Shown in pieces: positions 20,797-32,451 of a stretch of DNA of 64,000 nt. The first letter of the stretch is position 1. Each line of letters begins with the position of its first letter. This DNA is from Hyposmocoma kahamanoa (Eukaryota; Arthropoda; Insecta; Lepidoptera; Cosmopterigidae), in the NCBI RefSeq assembly GCF_003589595.1, contig NW_020656077.1, forward strand, positions 8,988,714 to 9,052,713. Reading direction: 5' to 3'. A model generated the notes under the pieces. The model was not told where the DNA came from. It was given only the letters and a program-made list of their open reading frames with translations, and searched no databases. Made by a program: the position numbers and the translations under genes.

Positions 20797-23700
20797 CTAG
20801 TTTTCTGCCTCCAAACTGGCAATCGCCATTTTCAAGGCACCCTCCCTGGTCTTGTTCCCACCTATGAAACCAGTGGTATGGCAAAAGATGCAATCTTTGA
20901 TGCCTGCTTCACTGCTCAGGATTTCATCTCTTACACCCCACCATTTCTTATGCAGAGGTGTCCTAAAAATATTTAAATAACTTGTATTCTAAATATAAAA
21001 TCGAAGACTTAAAAGAAAATACATAATTTCATTAAGAAAGAAGATATCTATAATTTTTATTAACTTGAGAAATAAATCCAAAGCCATGGTACAGTACCAC
21101 GAATTTGTTTAAGTAACTAAGTTTAACATTCTTTTATGGGGAACTGTATACGTTTTTACAATAAGAGTCCGGAGCATATATTAAGATTATCATGTCCAAA
21201 AGTATTTTAATTGTAGTCATATTACAAAATTCAAGAGTATGTATTAAATAAAGATGTATAGAAAGACAACATGAGTAGGTAGATTCCACACAATTATGAT
21301 TCAAAGTGTATTCCATAGCATTTAAGTTTATTTGAAAAGAGCAATTCCTACAATTTCTTGCTTGTTATTCTCAGGGAGGTTAATGCAGTGAACGAGCAGT
21401 AGCTTAAAAGAATAATATATATTAGCTGGTGCCCGTGTCTTCATCTGCGTAGAATAAATAATTCGAGTAACCTACTGTAATATACAAATTTACATAGTTT
21501 TATTGGTTCTCTCTAAAGTTTATAACTTTCATCCTATATATAATTATTTTTTAATTATTTTTGTGACAAAAGGTAGCCCTTATCCTAGGTCCCATCTATC
21601 TCTATACCAAAATTCATCATAATTAAAGAATAAGTGGAGTTACGTCTAAAATGTTTATTGCTCCATTGGAAACAAAAATATTTCATCCCACATCTTCTCC
21701 AATTTTTGTGACTATCGATTAATATTGTCGACAGAGTTACAAGAATTGGGAGCGGATGTCGGTTATATTTTTCAGTATCCAATGGAGCAATAAACATTTT
21801 TGATGTAACTCCACTTATACCATTCTTCCATGAGGGTGCGAAATATCACGTTTTTAGTATCAGTATGGTCTACTGTAAAATAGTGATTTTGCAGATAACA
21901 GTTAATCTTTGCTGACGTCCAAATGTTATACTGTCTTGTAAAAGTTACAATGCAAATTAACAATACGTACCTGGGAATAAAACTAGTTGGGCTCACAGGT
22001 ACGGCTTGTATTTTCCAGCAATCAGGCAAATCATTGAACAAGACATATTTAATTACACCCTCGAGCTCCATTTCGTTTTCAAGGTCAAATAAATGTTCTT
22101 TCCATGGAAACCGTTCGTTGAACACCACTATCGTTCCTGATTCATGGATTTGGAATCTACTCTCCAAAGATGATTTCACATAGTCCCGTGCTGGTAACCA
22201 AACAGAGGAGAAATAGTTTACTTCATCCAGAAACTCTTTACTAACTAAATCCATGGCTTTTACAAATACTTTATCCACATCCACATTTTGTTTAGTGTTC
22301 CACTCTGGGTTTAACTTATTCACTCGAGCACTTAGGTGAGTGCGTATTTGATAATTTGGCTCTTTATCTGTCATTGGAACACCATTATCGATGGCATCCA
22401 TCTCTTCTATAAAATTGTCATAAATTTTTTTATAAATGACCCTAAGGTCCTCTGGTGATAAAGGATTATTTTTAGGAACCAAGTTTTGAATAACTCTTTC
22501 GCCATAAAATGCATAAATGAGGCCTGCAGAACTTAATCTGGAAAGAACATCAATTATAAGTCAACATTTAGTTCTACGTGTCAAGCAGGCTTAGTTTGGT
22601 AATGACATTAACTATTACCAGAGACCAGAACTAGAAGAGTATTAAGTAATTATCAGTGAGGACACTCTATGGTGTCACAGCCCAATCAAAGGAATTTTTC
22701 TTTGGGTTTGTTCAATCTTTGTGTCTATAAGAATACCCATACCAAGTACTTTTACAAGAGAATAGTCATATTTTTATTTTGAATTAAACAACTTCATCTA
22801 AATATACTGGCCCTGCTTAGCCGAATTTCGCTATTCTGAGATACATAATTCTAATTAAATGATACGTAGAGATAAAACGATACAGATAATAAAAAAGTAA
22901 CAAGAATGGTCACTCTCCGCCCCTACCTAGCTTTAGATACTGTAAATTGGCTGTCACATTGCCGGAACGGCTACAGTTGCTATGAACTTAAGAAAAAAGA
23001 TTAATTAAAAATTTTATCTACGAGAGGAATTTTAGGACATTTTAGTTTTCATGAAAATTGTTGTGATCGCTCTCTAAAAATATTCAATTTCAATTAAAAA
23101 ACGCAGTGTAATAAATTTTCATTCATAAATTCGAACCAATAGCAGAAATATCCTATGTCGCTCCTTGTAGATATATCTATACACATATGCGGAACACCTT
23201 TTTCTGACTGTTGTTTAAAACCCCCCAACAACTACAAGCATAATAGCAAAAGATTTCATTCAAGTAGGTTTTAGAACAAACCATCAAAAACAATGAAAGA
23301 TCTTTAGGTGCATTGCTTATCAGCATTCAGTAATGATCTACTCTAAGGGTCGTATTCTAGAACTCTACTCAATGCTCAAGTCAGGATTGCACTGGAAACA
23401 CAAGCACTGGAAATACGACACTAATGGCAAGGACTTGAGTATGATTTTCAGTGTTCACTGCAATTCTCAAGTCCCGGCTTGAGCATTGAGTAGAGTTCTG
23501 GAATACGACCCTAAGTGTGTATAATTCTTATACTGATCTCTGGTCATTCAATTCGCACCTAATTTTATACTTATCACCACATTCGGGTCTCAAGGAGCTC
23601 AAAGTTTCTGTGAAGCTCCTTTGATGGTGGTCATAACGTTTCCTTTTGTGGTCAAATTCTGCACCCACATCCACAACTATATCACATTGCTCGAGTACGT

Positions 23701-24934
23701 CCTTGTCTCTAGAGCGAATAATTTCAGCATCTTTGTACTCTGGAAGACATTTAAGCATGTAACATGCCAATACTTCGTCGCAGTGGAAAACGCCGCTATG
23801 GGTGCCAATCTGTAAATTTAAAAAAATTATTTCATAACCTTAAATTCAAGATAATCCAGTTGTTTTGTGTGGGTATAGCTGTGTTATTTTACATGAAGAT
23901 TCCACCAATGTTAGGGTTGGGAGACTTGGTGCTAAGATGGGACAAATTGATGATTCTTGAAAGATATTTGTGTTGATCTTTCTTAGTACTTAGTGGAAAG
24001 AAAATACAGTAGATTATATCTAGACAGAATAAAGCAATTACTTGCTGATTATTACTAAGTTTCTTCTTCTTCTTTTAAATGCTATGGCTCCATCGAAATA
24101 AATGATGATTTCACCAATGTCAAGTAAAAATAAAAAAAAATGACTATATGCGGTAGTTTTGTAAAAATATTACTATTACTTTATAATGTTACAACCCGTT
24201 CGATACATCAGTAAACCCGCCAATGCCAAGTTAACTCCAAGATTGACCAGTAAAACATTATGAGGAAGTTGATATTGACTGGACGGGGAATTTTAGAGGG
24301 GAGGATTATACAGAGGAGTGACAATAAGATTACAGTCAAAAAACAGGTGCTCGAGGGTACCCTCTGCCAGACCGCACTCTCACAGGGACTAATCTCGAAC
24401 ATGAATCTGGCCAAGAACGCAGGAGTACATATGTAAGCTAAGCGAAGGCGAATAATTGCAGAGGTGATATTTTTCGAAATCGATTTCCTAGTGAAGAACC
24501 ATGTTTTAGTGGGAAATTCAGGTTGGATTATTACCATGATGTTTACCTACAATTTGGCGGGAAGATTGCCAACGAGATTTCCAGGAATTTCGCATTTTGT
24601 GAAATATTTATAATTTTGGCGCTAAAATTGGGTTATAATACTGTTAGTCTGACTGATCGATAATGTGTACACACTAATGTGAAATTGAGTTTTAATTAGA
24701 AAACAGAATGTATCTGGAGAATTATACGTTTCACTTAACGTGGATCTAAGTTAAAAAACGGATTCTAAAGTAAGGGTTTGCAACGTGGCTTAAGAATTCA
24801 AATCGCACCTTCATATTGAGTGAATAACTGACAACTCTCCGGCAAATATGAAATAAAGAATGTTTCAATAAACTATTGCTAGCCAAACTATTAACACATA
24901 AAAATTTACTAGACATTAGAAATCTACACGCCAT
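20797..24934 (-). CDS. MYG1: MYG1 exonuclease (UPF0160/GAMM1), four exons
   Basis: MYG1 is a DHH-like metal-dependent 3'-5' RNA exonuclease acting in nucleus/nucleolus and mitochondrial matrix. Coding exons, in transcript order: 24934-24809, 23809-23559, 22537-21971 and 20962-20797. All introns are GT-AG, and the exons join in frame to 369 residues, close to the usual 370-380. Residues 1-40 are rich in S, L, K and R with almost no acids, a mitochondrial presequence. The core opens with [21 protein letters not shown] (41-61; metal ligands H46, H51, D53). It continues with DIVVDVGAEFDHKRK (85-99) and RYDHHQRSF (100-108), the DHH-like metal site. Exon 3 starts with RLSSAGLIYAFYG and carries W-x-x-H and EGVIKYVLF-type motifs. 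Exon 4 ends with GCIF-like DCIFCHTTGFIGGNKTREGA, also typical. Exon 3 alone could look like a complete ORF but is not. Confidence 0.95.
21010..21425 (+). mobile_element. Jockey-like LINE 3' fragment in MYG1 intron 3
   Basis: Matches the 3' coding end and UTR of the element at 53.2-53.7 kb (TTCTTTTATGGGGAACTGTA, CATATATTAAG, TCAAAGTGTATTCCATAGCA). Antisense to MYG1 and frame-broken. Confidence 0.85.
21627..21827. mobile_element. fold-back MITE G, copy 2, in MYG1 intron 3
   Basis: Arms AAGAATAAGTGGAGTTACGT and ATGTAACTCCACTTATACC, with GTTTATTGCTCCATT/AATGGAGCAATAAAC. Same family as 19780-19967. Confidence 0.8.
23347..23511. mobile_element. short Harbinger-type MITE in MYG1 intron 2
   Basis: TIRs GGGTCGTATTCTAGAACTCT and, at the right, AGAGTTCTGGAATACGACCC. 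Flanked on both sides by TAA, a TWA target. A second copy is at 28129-28246 and a trace near 25531. Confidence 0.85.
24200..24560 (-). mobile_element. R1/I-like LINE C-terminal fragment in MYG1 intron 1
   Basis: Minus-strand translation includes FPTKTWFFTRKSISKNITSA, then IRLRLAY and a SPC...GTLEHLFF-type segment after a frame break. Same family as 10658-11428. Confidence 0.75.
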
Positions 24935-25167
24935 GTAACCAATCGAAAACGTGTTGAAACAACACTAAACAAAAAAACGTCAGTTTTTGAGGTTAGACTG
25001 ACCTGTCAAAATGATTTTTATTTATTTTTTATATAATGAGCCGAGCATGGCCGAGCATTAACTATAGAGCCTCACTTTAAAAAATAAAATAAAATTAAGA
25101 AATTGAAAACGTATTAATTAAGATCAGCAGATTAGAGTACTTAATTCTTTAATATTGAAATGACATC

Positions 25168-25462
25168 TAGCGTCGCCTAGCCTTACTTTCTCAAAATCCT
25201 ATCTTAAACTTTATTTTTTTCCATCCTCTAAGATCTTAAAGCACAAGTTACTGAAATGTAAAAATTGGATTGTATATACAAATTTTGCAGTGTGATATCA
25301 TGTCACATTTACTTCATATTCACGCGCTGGCTTTTATCTATACTTAAAGAAATGCATTCAAATTAACACCCTTGATAAGAAATTTGAAATAAATAGAAAG
25401 CTTTGCCATCTCCTAAATAGTCACTCTTTAAACGATACGAGTTTGAGAAAGTAAGGGATCGA
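25168..25462. mobile_element. TIR element H, copy 1
   Basis: Left end CCTTACTTTCTCAAA, right end TTTGAGAAAGTAAGG. Interior hallmarks are CACCCTTGATAAGAAATTT and GCCATCTCCTAAATAGTCAC. Other copies or pieces are at 37071, 56503, 59843 and 62960. Confidence 0.75.
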
Positions 25463-26375
25463 TAAGTGCTTTGTCGGCAGATGTAATACTTTAAAATGAA
25501 TGATGTTGGGTTTTAACTTATGTGTTTGAGAGCGTATTCCAGAACTCTACTCAATGCTGAATGCTCTACTCAATGACGGGAAACTGACCTTAGCGCCATT
25601 TTGTCTTTTGTGTGTGTTCGCGCTTAAAATACCTATTATAATTTGAATCATTGAGGTAGGTCAATCGATCGATAGCTAAGTCAAGAGTATTGAAGTATTT
25701 TAGTAAGCCGATAGATGGCGTTATAGGTTTTGAGTCTCATATTGAAAGTTTTAAACTGATTATAGGATTCTTATATTCAAAAACTTATTATATCTAAATC
25801 GTTGCTTCAAACACATACAACTCAATATAATATAGCTAATTAATACGGGAATTCTCTAATTTTTATGTTTAATTCCCATGATAATATAAAAACAATAACG
25901 ATCACCGCACTTTTGTAATCTATAAGACATTGTTGCATTGTGTTTTAATCACGCAGTAATGATCTAAATAGCGAGTAAGTTTTTTTCGAAGTTTTTATAT
26001 CAGATTTACATACTGTACAATCGATCGATAATATCGAGCTTAGTTACCTAATTAATATTGATTTCATCTTGTCTATAAAGAGAAGTTCTTTAGCTTATAT
26101 TGAATTATTATAACTCTAACACGTACCAGAATTATAATAATAATGCATTTCTTTCCTTCACTTTACATTTCCTTAAAATATGTATTATGTGAGTACTAGG
26201 GAAAAAATAACGTTTTGTTTAATCAGTAATAATAAATACGACCCCGTAGCCAGATTTAGAATTAAAACAAAATGGAGATAAAGATTAGAAGATGGAAAAA
26301 AATAAAGGGAGATATTGTATGGCTACGCCTTAGTCTGTCCAGAGGACGAAAAATTTTACTACTACGTACTACTTT
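25463..26375. other. AT-rich intergenic, nothing identified
   Basis: Apart from a fragment of the GGGTCG MITE family around 25531-25590, no gene or repeat was recognised. Confidence 0.45.
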
Positions 26376-26833
26376 ATAATCTCAGTACAGAGTACTAAAA
26401 AAACGGACCTCAAAAGTACGTGGAATTACGTCTATTTGCTAAGTTTTATTGAAATATCTCCTAGTTCGTCACTATACAGGACTTGACACTGGAGATAATA
26501 AAAAATCGGTTCTCACTACTCAAAGTATATTGAGAGAAAAACGCCTTGAATTGGAGAAATAGCAAAATCAACCATTAAAGTAATTGCTCCTAAATTAATG
26601 TTAGGCGCTGTTTATGAAAATGAATCTTCATGCGTGAACAGCCACAGTTCGAGGTAGATGATTTTCTTCAAAATGAAATGGGACCACTGTGGAAGTACCC
26701 CCTTTCCAACAAAAAAAGAATCATGAAAATTGGTTCACAAATACCGGAGTTATCGCGTAACATACATACAAAAAAAAACAACATACAGTCGAATTAAGAA
26801 CCTCCTCCTTTTTTGAAGTCGGTTAAAAATAAG
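26376..26833. repeat. dispersed repeat F, copy 2
   Basis: Near-identical to 20081-20540 with small indels, including the A-rich 3' part. Confidence 0.8.
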
Positions 26834-27227
26834 TAATTGACTTTTATTCTTCTTCTTTCTTGACTTTTCGCGTTTAGCGTTTCAGCCACAAGGTCAATAA
26901 CATACGTCATGGGATTGCGAAACTATTCTCAGTGAGATTTACACATTGATTAAACTATAGTAAAATCGCTTTATGTTTATTTTAATTTATCAATGCACTA
27001 ACAAAATACTTGTAATAATATTTAACATTAAACCGGGCGAAACTATATGAATAAAGTAAGCATTCCCATGACGTCATGACCTAACGAGACATAACTTTGC
27101 ACACCTTCACTTTTGCTTGACTGTGATTTTGCGACGCTATATATTTTCATTTTGCAGTGTGAGTGGCTCAAACAATAACTAAGTATTTAGTCCACTGGCA
27201 AATTGCGATAGGTGCGTGGATAAAAAA

Positions 27228-27513
27228 CATTGACTTACAATTATATGGTCGTCGGGTCCGCGCTAAAAAGTGTCCGAAGTTATAGGGCGTTAAAATCGTA
27301 TACAGAGCGTCATTCACGCTGTAGTCTTCGTTTGTTCGACTGACAGCGAAGCAAGCAAAATTAGACAGTACTGCGATGACATTACAATTTAAATTCAACG
27401 TTTTAGCTTTTTCATATTCCTTTACATGTCACTACGTTTAAATAGGTTGACTTGGGACATTTTTTTCGAGGATTTTGTATTAGACCCGTCGTTCATTTAT
27501 TTGTAAGTCAATG
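27228..27513 (+). mobile_element. MITE-1 copy d (286 bp)
   Basis: Full-length, with perfect 8-bp target duplication ATAAAAAA at 27220-27227 and 27514-27521. Confidence 0.95.
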
Positions 27514-27818
27514 ATAAAAAAGCTATAAACTAACTATCCAAAAGTGGATTTTGAAATCGCACTTTTTTAATTATCTAAAACTTGTGATAAAAAAGAAATA
27601 AACAATATGAAGAAACAAAATCACAGTATTAAACTTTTTACTTTATTTTCATTTAAAAATTGAACATAGAGTTTTGCAACAGTAATCTTAAAATAACTAG
27701 TTTTGTAATTGTTCAGAATTAGCGTAGCCAGTTTTGCAACAACACTATGATAACATGACTGGTTTTGTTATAATACAACAGTAAAAAAGACAACTTGAAC
27801 CTAATTTTTAATTTTTCT

Positions 27819-28028
27819 TTAGACTCTTATATCCACGTCGTCAACCGTCAATGTATCTTCATCATCTGTCATTTCTTCTTCTTCGGTGACATTTGATTGT
27901 ACTTGCACGATAAAATGAGTATACAATTCAAGAATTTCGTATATAAACCAATCTTCTCCGAAATGTTTAACGATCAAATTTTTAATAAATGAACACGAGG
28001 AACCTCTCGGATGACAAAATAGTAAATA
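27819..28028 (-). CDS. unidentified possible terminal exon
   Basis: An uninterrupted minus-strand frame of 69 codons ends at a TAA (27821-27819). It reads CHPRGSSCSFIKNLIVKHFG, then EDWFIYEILELYTHFIVQV, then an acidic tail EEEEMTDDEDTLTVDDVD. It has no suitable ATG. A pyrimidine-rich stretch ending in CCGAG at about 28010 could be a splice acceptor. TTTATT on plus near 27634 would give an AATAAA downstream. The amphipathic core plus acidic C-terminus looks protein-like, but I do not recognise it, and it could equally be the end of a transposon ORF. Confidence 0.3.
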   Translation of the reverse strand, partial: YLLFCHPRGSSCSFIKNLIVKHFGEDWFIYEILELYTHFIVQVQSNVTEEEEMTDDEDTLTVDDVDIRV

Positions 28029-28128
28029 TCAAATAAAATAACGGACTTTACACGAGTTTATACTCAATAGAGCAGCGTTTGTTTGTAGGTTGACGACAAA
28101 ATGGCAACTTTTGAAAGTGTAAAACTAA

Positions 28129-28246
28129 GGGTTGTATTCCAGAACTCTACTCAATGCTCAAGTCAGGATTTGACTATGGTTTCTAGTGCTTTAAAACATA
28201 TTCAAGTCCTGACTTGAGCATTGAGTACAGTTCTGGAAGACGACCC
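28129..28246. mobile_element. short Harbinger-type MITE, copy 2
   Basis: TIRs GGGTTGTATTCCAGAACTCT and AGTTCTGGAAGACGACCC, flanked by TAA on both sides. An internally deleted version of 23347-23511. Confidence 0.85.
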
Positions 28247-28291
28247 TAAGAAAGATAGCGACTTTTGCAATAGTAGTCAACATTTATAATA

Positions 28292-29407
28292 AATGATCTC
28301 ATTGGTGAACTGTCCAGCCCTTGTCTACTTTATGCTGACGACTTAAAAATATATCGCGTCATAAGTGAACCGTCCGACTGCTGTAAATTGCAGAGTGATA
28401 TTAACACAGTTTCGGAATGGTGCCAACAAAATTTTATGCTCCTCAATGCTAAGAAGTGCTTTGTTATAACTCTTACTAATAAACGTTATAAACATACTTA
28501 CGAATATCGACTTAACGAACAGTCATTGGATAGAAAAACAGTAGCTAAGGACCTCGGTGTGTTGTTCGACTCTAAATTAACGTTTCGTGAACACTATGCG
28601 TACGTTAAGAGCAGGGCACTTCAATCATTGGGCTTTGTAACAAGGTGTACCAAGGGTTTCAAGCAGCCTCAAAGTTTCCTAACCGTCTATTATAGCCTTG
28701 TCCGTAGCATTCTGGAGTACGCTTGTGTTGTCTGGTCGCCCTGCTACTCAGTTCACTCCAATAGTATAGAAAGCGTTCAGAGAAGAGCTCTCAGGATCCT
28801 TAGTTATAAGTGCGGTTATGGTCGCAGCCTCGTTGGCTATAGTGATAAATGTGTCAAATTTAAAGTAACCTCCTTGCTTGTTCGCCGTAAGAGACAGGAC
28901 CTCATATACTTGCATAAGATTGTTCATGGCAAAATTGACTGTTCTTACCTTTTAAATAAAGTAAATATTTGCACAAGGCGTAATCTCCGAATACCTGACA
29001 GAACATTTCACTTGCAAACGTACAAGAATAACACTTCCTTTTATAGTCCCCTGATGAGAATGTTTCGGCTTTACAATGAGATATCTATGAAAAACTCGTC
29101 TCTGGATGTTTTTGACTCAAGGTCCAGAATATTCAAGTGCGTAGTGAATCGTTTGGCACTATCATAGGTATTTATTCACGTTGCTTTTGTATTCATATTT
29201 AGTAAATAAGTATATAAATTAAGTAAGAAATATATCAGTTGATCAGGATCAGTAGATCTTTTTTTTGTTTTGTTATTTTGCAATGATGTGTCGACATAAG
29301 TAGGATTGCAATCTGGTACAGAAATTTGTAATATATTTAAGTTTTATCAATGTAATTTGATTGTAATCTGTTTTGTTGTCCATATAATAATAAATAAATA
29401 AATAAAT
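28292..29407 (+). mobile_element. 5'-truncated LINE with intact C-terminal reverse transcriptase frame
   Basis: An uninterrupted frame runs from 28292 to the stop at 29165-29167. It opens at the catalytic palm motif (LLYADDLKIY) and continues through the thumb (LNAKKC, KDLGVLFDSKLTF, SILEYACVVWSP, VQRRALRI) to the LINE C-terminus. It ends in an AATA/TAAA tetranucleotide tail at 29385-29407. This is the Jockey/CR1-group layout. The N-terminal endonuclease and RT fingers are missing, so it cannot be autonomous. Absence of stops suggests a relatively recent insertion. Confidence 0.9.
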
Positions 29408-30444
29408 TTAACACTGATTTGTTCAGAATATACCAAGTTTTGGCATTGTATTGTTGAGGTATTTGAAATTATTTCAAATGCTGATCCATTTCACGCCATT
29501 AACTAAAAATCACTAAATATGTCACGTAGCGCTGTTTGCAAGTGGACTACTCAACTGTGAAGTGCCAAGTAGAAAAAATAAAGAAAAAAGAATGAAAAAG
29601 AAAAAGTAAAGAAAAAAAAGAAAAAAAAGAAAAAGTTTTTTAAGAAAAATTTTTTAAGAAAAAATTGGTATTGAGTATTTTTTTACAATTAATTATATAA
29701 AGAGTATATTATATATGCTTTCAAAGATCTCTAACGTGTCATTTTGTTAAGCATGTTCAACAATGACTAAATATGCTGAACTTGTTTAAAATACGCGTGC
29801 GCATCGGTGTTTATCGGCCTATGACAACTTTCATAAGATACGAGAAAAATGTCACAGGTTATAGCTATAGGTTGTTAATTGATTCCGTTGACATATTACT
29901 AGCGATAGTATAGGTCATAACGTCTTTCGATAGCGCGAAGTAACTACCTTTTTATTTTCAATTTGGAGTTTTGTAGAGCTAGAGATAACAGTTTTTATTT
30001 ATTAATTGTTTACGTTATCTAAATGAGAGTTTTTTATGTTCAATTATGTTCAACTTAAGTGTAGGTAATAAAACGTAACACAAAGACGAAAATTTTTTTG
30101 TTCGTAATAACGTTTGTTCGAATTTTCGTTATACCGAAAACCGAATTATAACGAAACAGTTCTTCTTTCAGGATATGTTGAATGTTTATTACACGATTAG
30201 GTTCGGTTAAGTTAGGTTAAGTTAAATTTAAAAGAAAAAACATTTTCCTCTGGAAATTACTTTCGAGTTTATGAAATTTCGACCAAACGCTATATCTGGA
30301 AAATGTTATTTTAGACTACTGATAGGTAGACGTAATAAAAGAAAGATACTGTCCTGTACTGTACTGACTCAACTTTTTTTTAATATGTAATATATATTAC
30401 ATATAAAAAATAACTGTGGCATGCGAATAAATGTCAAAATAAAT
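29408..30444. other. AT-rich stretch with A/G simple repeat
   Basis: A GAAAAA-rich low-complexity tract at 29575-29665 and a small dispersed repeat at 30085-30170 (CGAAAACCGAATTATAACGA, also inverted at 58098-58165). Otherwise nothing recognised. Confidence 0.55.
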
Positions 30445-30560
30445 GTTAAAATCAAATCTTTATTTCATAGGTAAGCATTATTATACTTCAAATCTTCACG
30501 TTGGTTAAACTCTACCGCTCATTCGTAAGGCAGATTCTCCTGAAAAGAATGATCTAGAAA
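30445..30560 (-). mobile_element. Jockey-like LINE 3' UTR fragment
   Basis: CTTTATTTCATAGGTAAGCA and a following ...CTCATTCGTAAGGCAGATTC... correspond, on minus, to the 3' UTR type seen at 53.6 kb and 54.06 kb. Confidence 0.65.
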
Positions 30561-31013
30561 CTCTAAGGGTTGCTCTTTGTAAATAATATTTGAACACATT
30601 CAACATATACAATACATATTTTTTGTTTTGTTTCCAAACATCAGAGATCGAGACTACCTTTATGAACTAAACGCGTTACTACCACAGATTTTTGTCATCC
30701 GAGTCAAGTTGTATAATATACATATCTTTATACCTTTAGTATAAAGATTTTGTTTCACTGTAGTTTGAAACCTGGTGAGTGGTAAATATTGTATATCAAC
30801 CGTAATCTTGTTATAGAAACGTATACATTGCCCTTAAATTAATTTGTGAGTTTCTGAAGACGACTATCAAGAACAGCTAGTTTTTTTTGACCGATTTTTA
30901 GCGACCACGACGATTTCATGCGTTTCTTTAGTAAATGCCTATTGACTAGCTTTTTGGTAAATGCAGTTGCCATCACGTCAATTATCATTATTATTCTTTT
31001 ACATGTGAGTGAT

Positions 31014-31299
31014 CATTGACTTACAATTATATGGACGTCGGGTCCGTGCTAAAAAATGTCCGAATTTATAGGGCGTTAAAATCGTATAAAGAGCGTCATT
31101 CACGTTTTAGTCTTCGTTTGTTCGACTGACAGCGAAGCAAGCAAAATTAGACAGTACTGCGATGACATTACAATTTAAATTCAACGTTTTAGCTTTTACA
31201 TATTCCTTTACATGTCACTACGTTTAAATAGGTTGACTTGGGACATTTTTTTCGTGGTTTTTGTATTAGACCCGTCGTCCATTTATTTGTAAGTCAATG
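31014..31299 (+). mobile_element. MITE-1 copy e (286 bp)
   Basis: Full-length, perfect 8-bp target duplication TGAGTGAT on both sides. Confidence 0.95.
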
Positions 31300-31924
31300 T
31301 GAGTGATACTTTAAATGGAGATCAAAGGGGAATTATAAAAGGAAATTGGAACTTCCGATAGTCTGCCACCAGTCTTCAGTAACGTTACCTGCAGGATGAC
31401 GAGGCCGCAAGATTTGATACACTCTCACACGAACTCTTTTTTTTAATAATATTTAATTTTTAATGAATGTGATTTTTATAAAAACCTAAATTAGTTTTAT
31501 AAATAAAATAACGAATTACATAAGGTCTTAAATAAATAAAAAGTAGTTATCAATTAAAAAAATAACTACAACTGGATAAAAAACTTACCGATTTATGAAT
31601 TATGAAATAAAAAATGGACAATTGGACATAGGAAATGAAACTATTTTTCCCAGGTCCCATGGTCACGGTTGACTGAGGTGGTACAGTCTTCAACCAGTTA
31701 TGTCTAATATTGATGCAAACCACCCTATTTTTTCACTATAGTTACAACAGTTATTAATTAAATACCTTATTTTTAATTTTACAAAGAAAACATTCCAATT
31801 TACGCTATATTAAGTTTTACAAATTATTTTATTGAATGAATTTTTATTAAGTTCAATTTATTATTAATTATTAATAGAAATTAGAATAAACATAAACATA
31901 TTAATTAGTACTGCAGTCTTATGT

Positions 31925-32250
31925 CTATTTGGGATTTTTCATTAGAGGAAATACTGGATCCCAAACTGGTGGTACGGAGAAACCATCTTCCCTGTTGAAA
32001 TCAGGATGTTTTTTTAATTTCAATGGCCTCTCGCAGCATCCTGGGTAGATAACGGACTTCTTTTGCAAGGACCTGGGGTTTGTCAAACTTCATTGATTGT
32101 GTAGGTTTATCCATGACATGCTCGCAGACTGCAGACTTGTTTACGCGACGGTGTTGACATCAGCTATATGTTCTTTGACACGGGTACAAATACTTCGCTT
32201 TGTTTGTCCAATATAAGAGAGACCGCACTCATATCCTGTAAGGACAATCG
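31925..32250 (-). mobile_element. Penelope-like element, GIY-YIG endonuclease relic
   Basis: Minus-strand frames give YECGLSYIGQTKRSICTRVK, the GIY-YIG core with conserved R. They continue, with at least two frameshifts, through SAVCEHVMDKP, RYLPRMLREAIEIKK and PDFNREDGFSVPPVWDP. This order (GIY-YIG, E-A-I-E-I, N-R-E-D-G-F) is typical of the C-terminus of Penelope-like retroelements. No reverse transcriptase is seen nearby. Confidence 0.85.
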
Positions 32251-32451
32251 GATAGTTATGAAGAAATTAGCAATAATGTTTTAGGTACTTTTACATCCCT
32301 CTATAAACTAAACTTGGGCAAATGAAATAGGTAAATGGTTTAAACCAGAGAAACTATAATTACAAAAATATAAGAAAAACTGGATTACAAGTCTTCTTAA
32401 AGAGACAGAAATTTAACAACGCGAGACCTATACAGTCCACTAATGTATTGC

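Noticed and set aside
21772..22482. 236-residue ORF as a stand-alone gene
   Set aside because: It is exon 3 of MYG1 read through its splice donor at 21970; the part after IPR is intron and repeat sequence.
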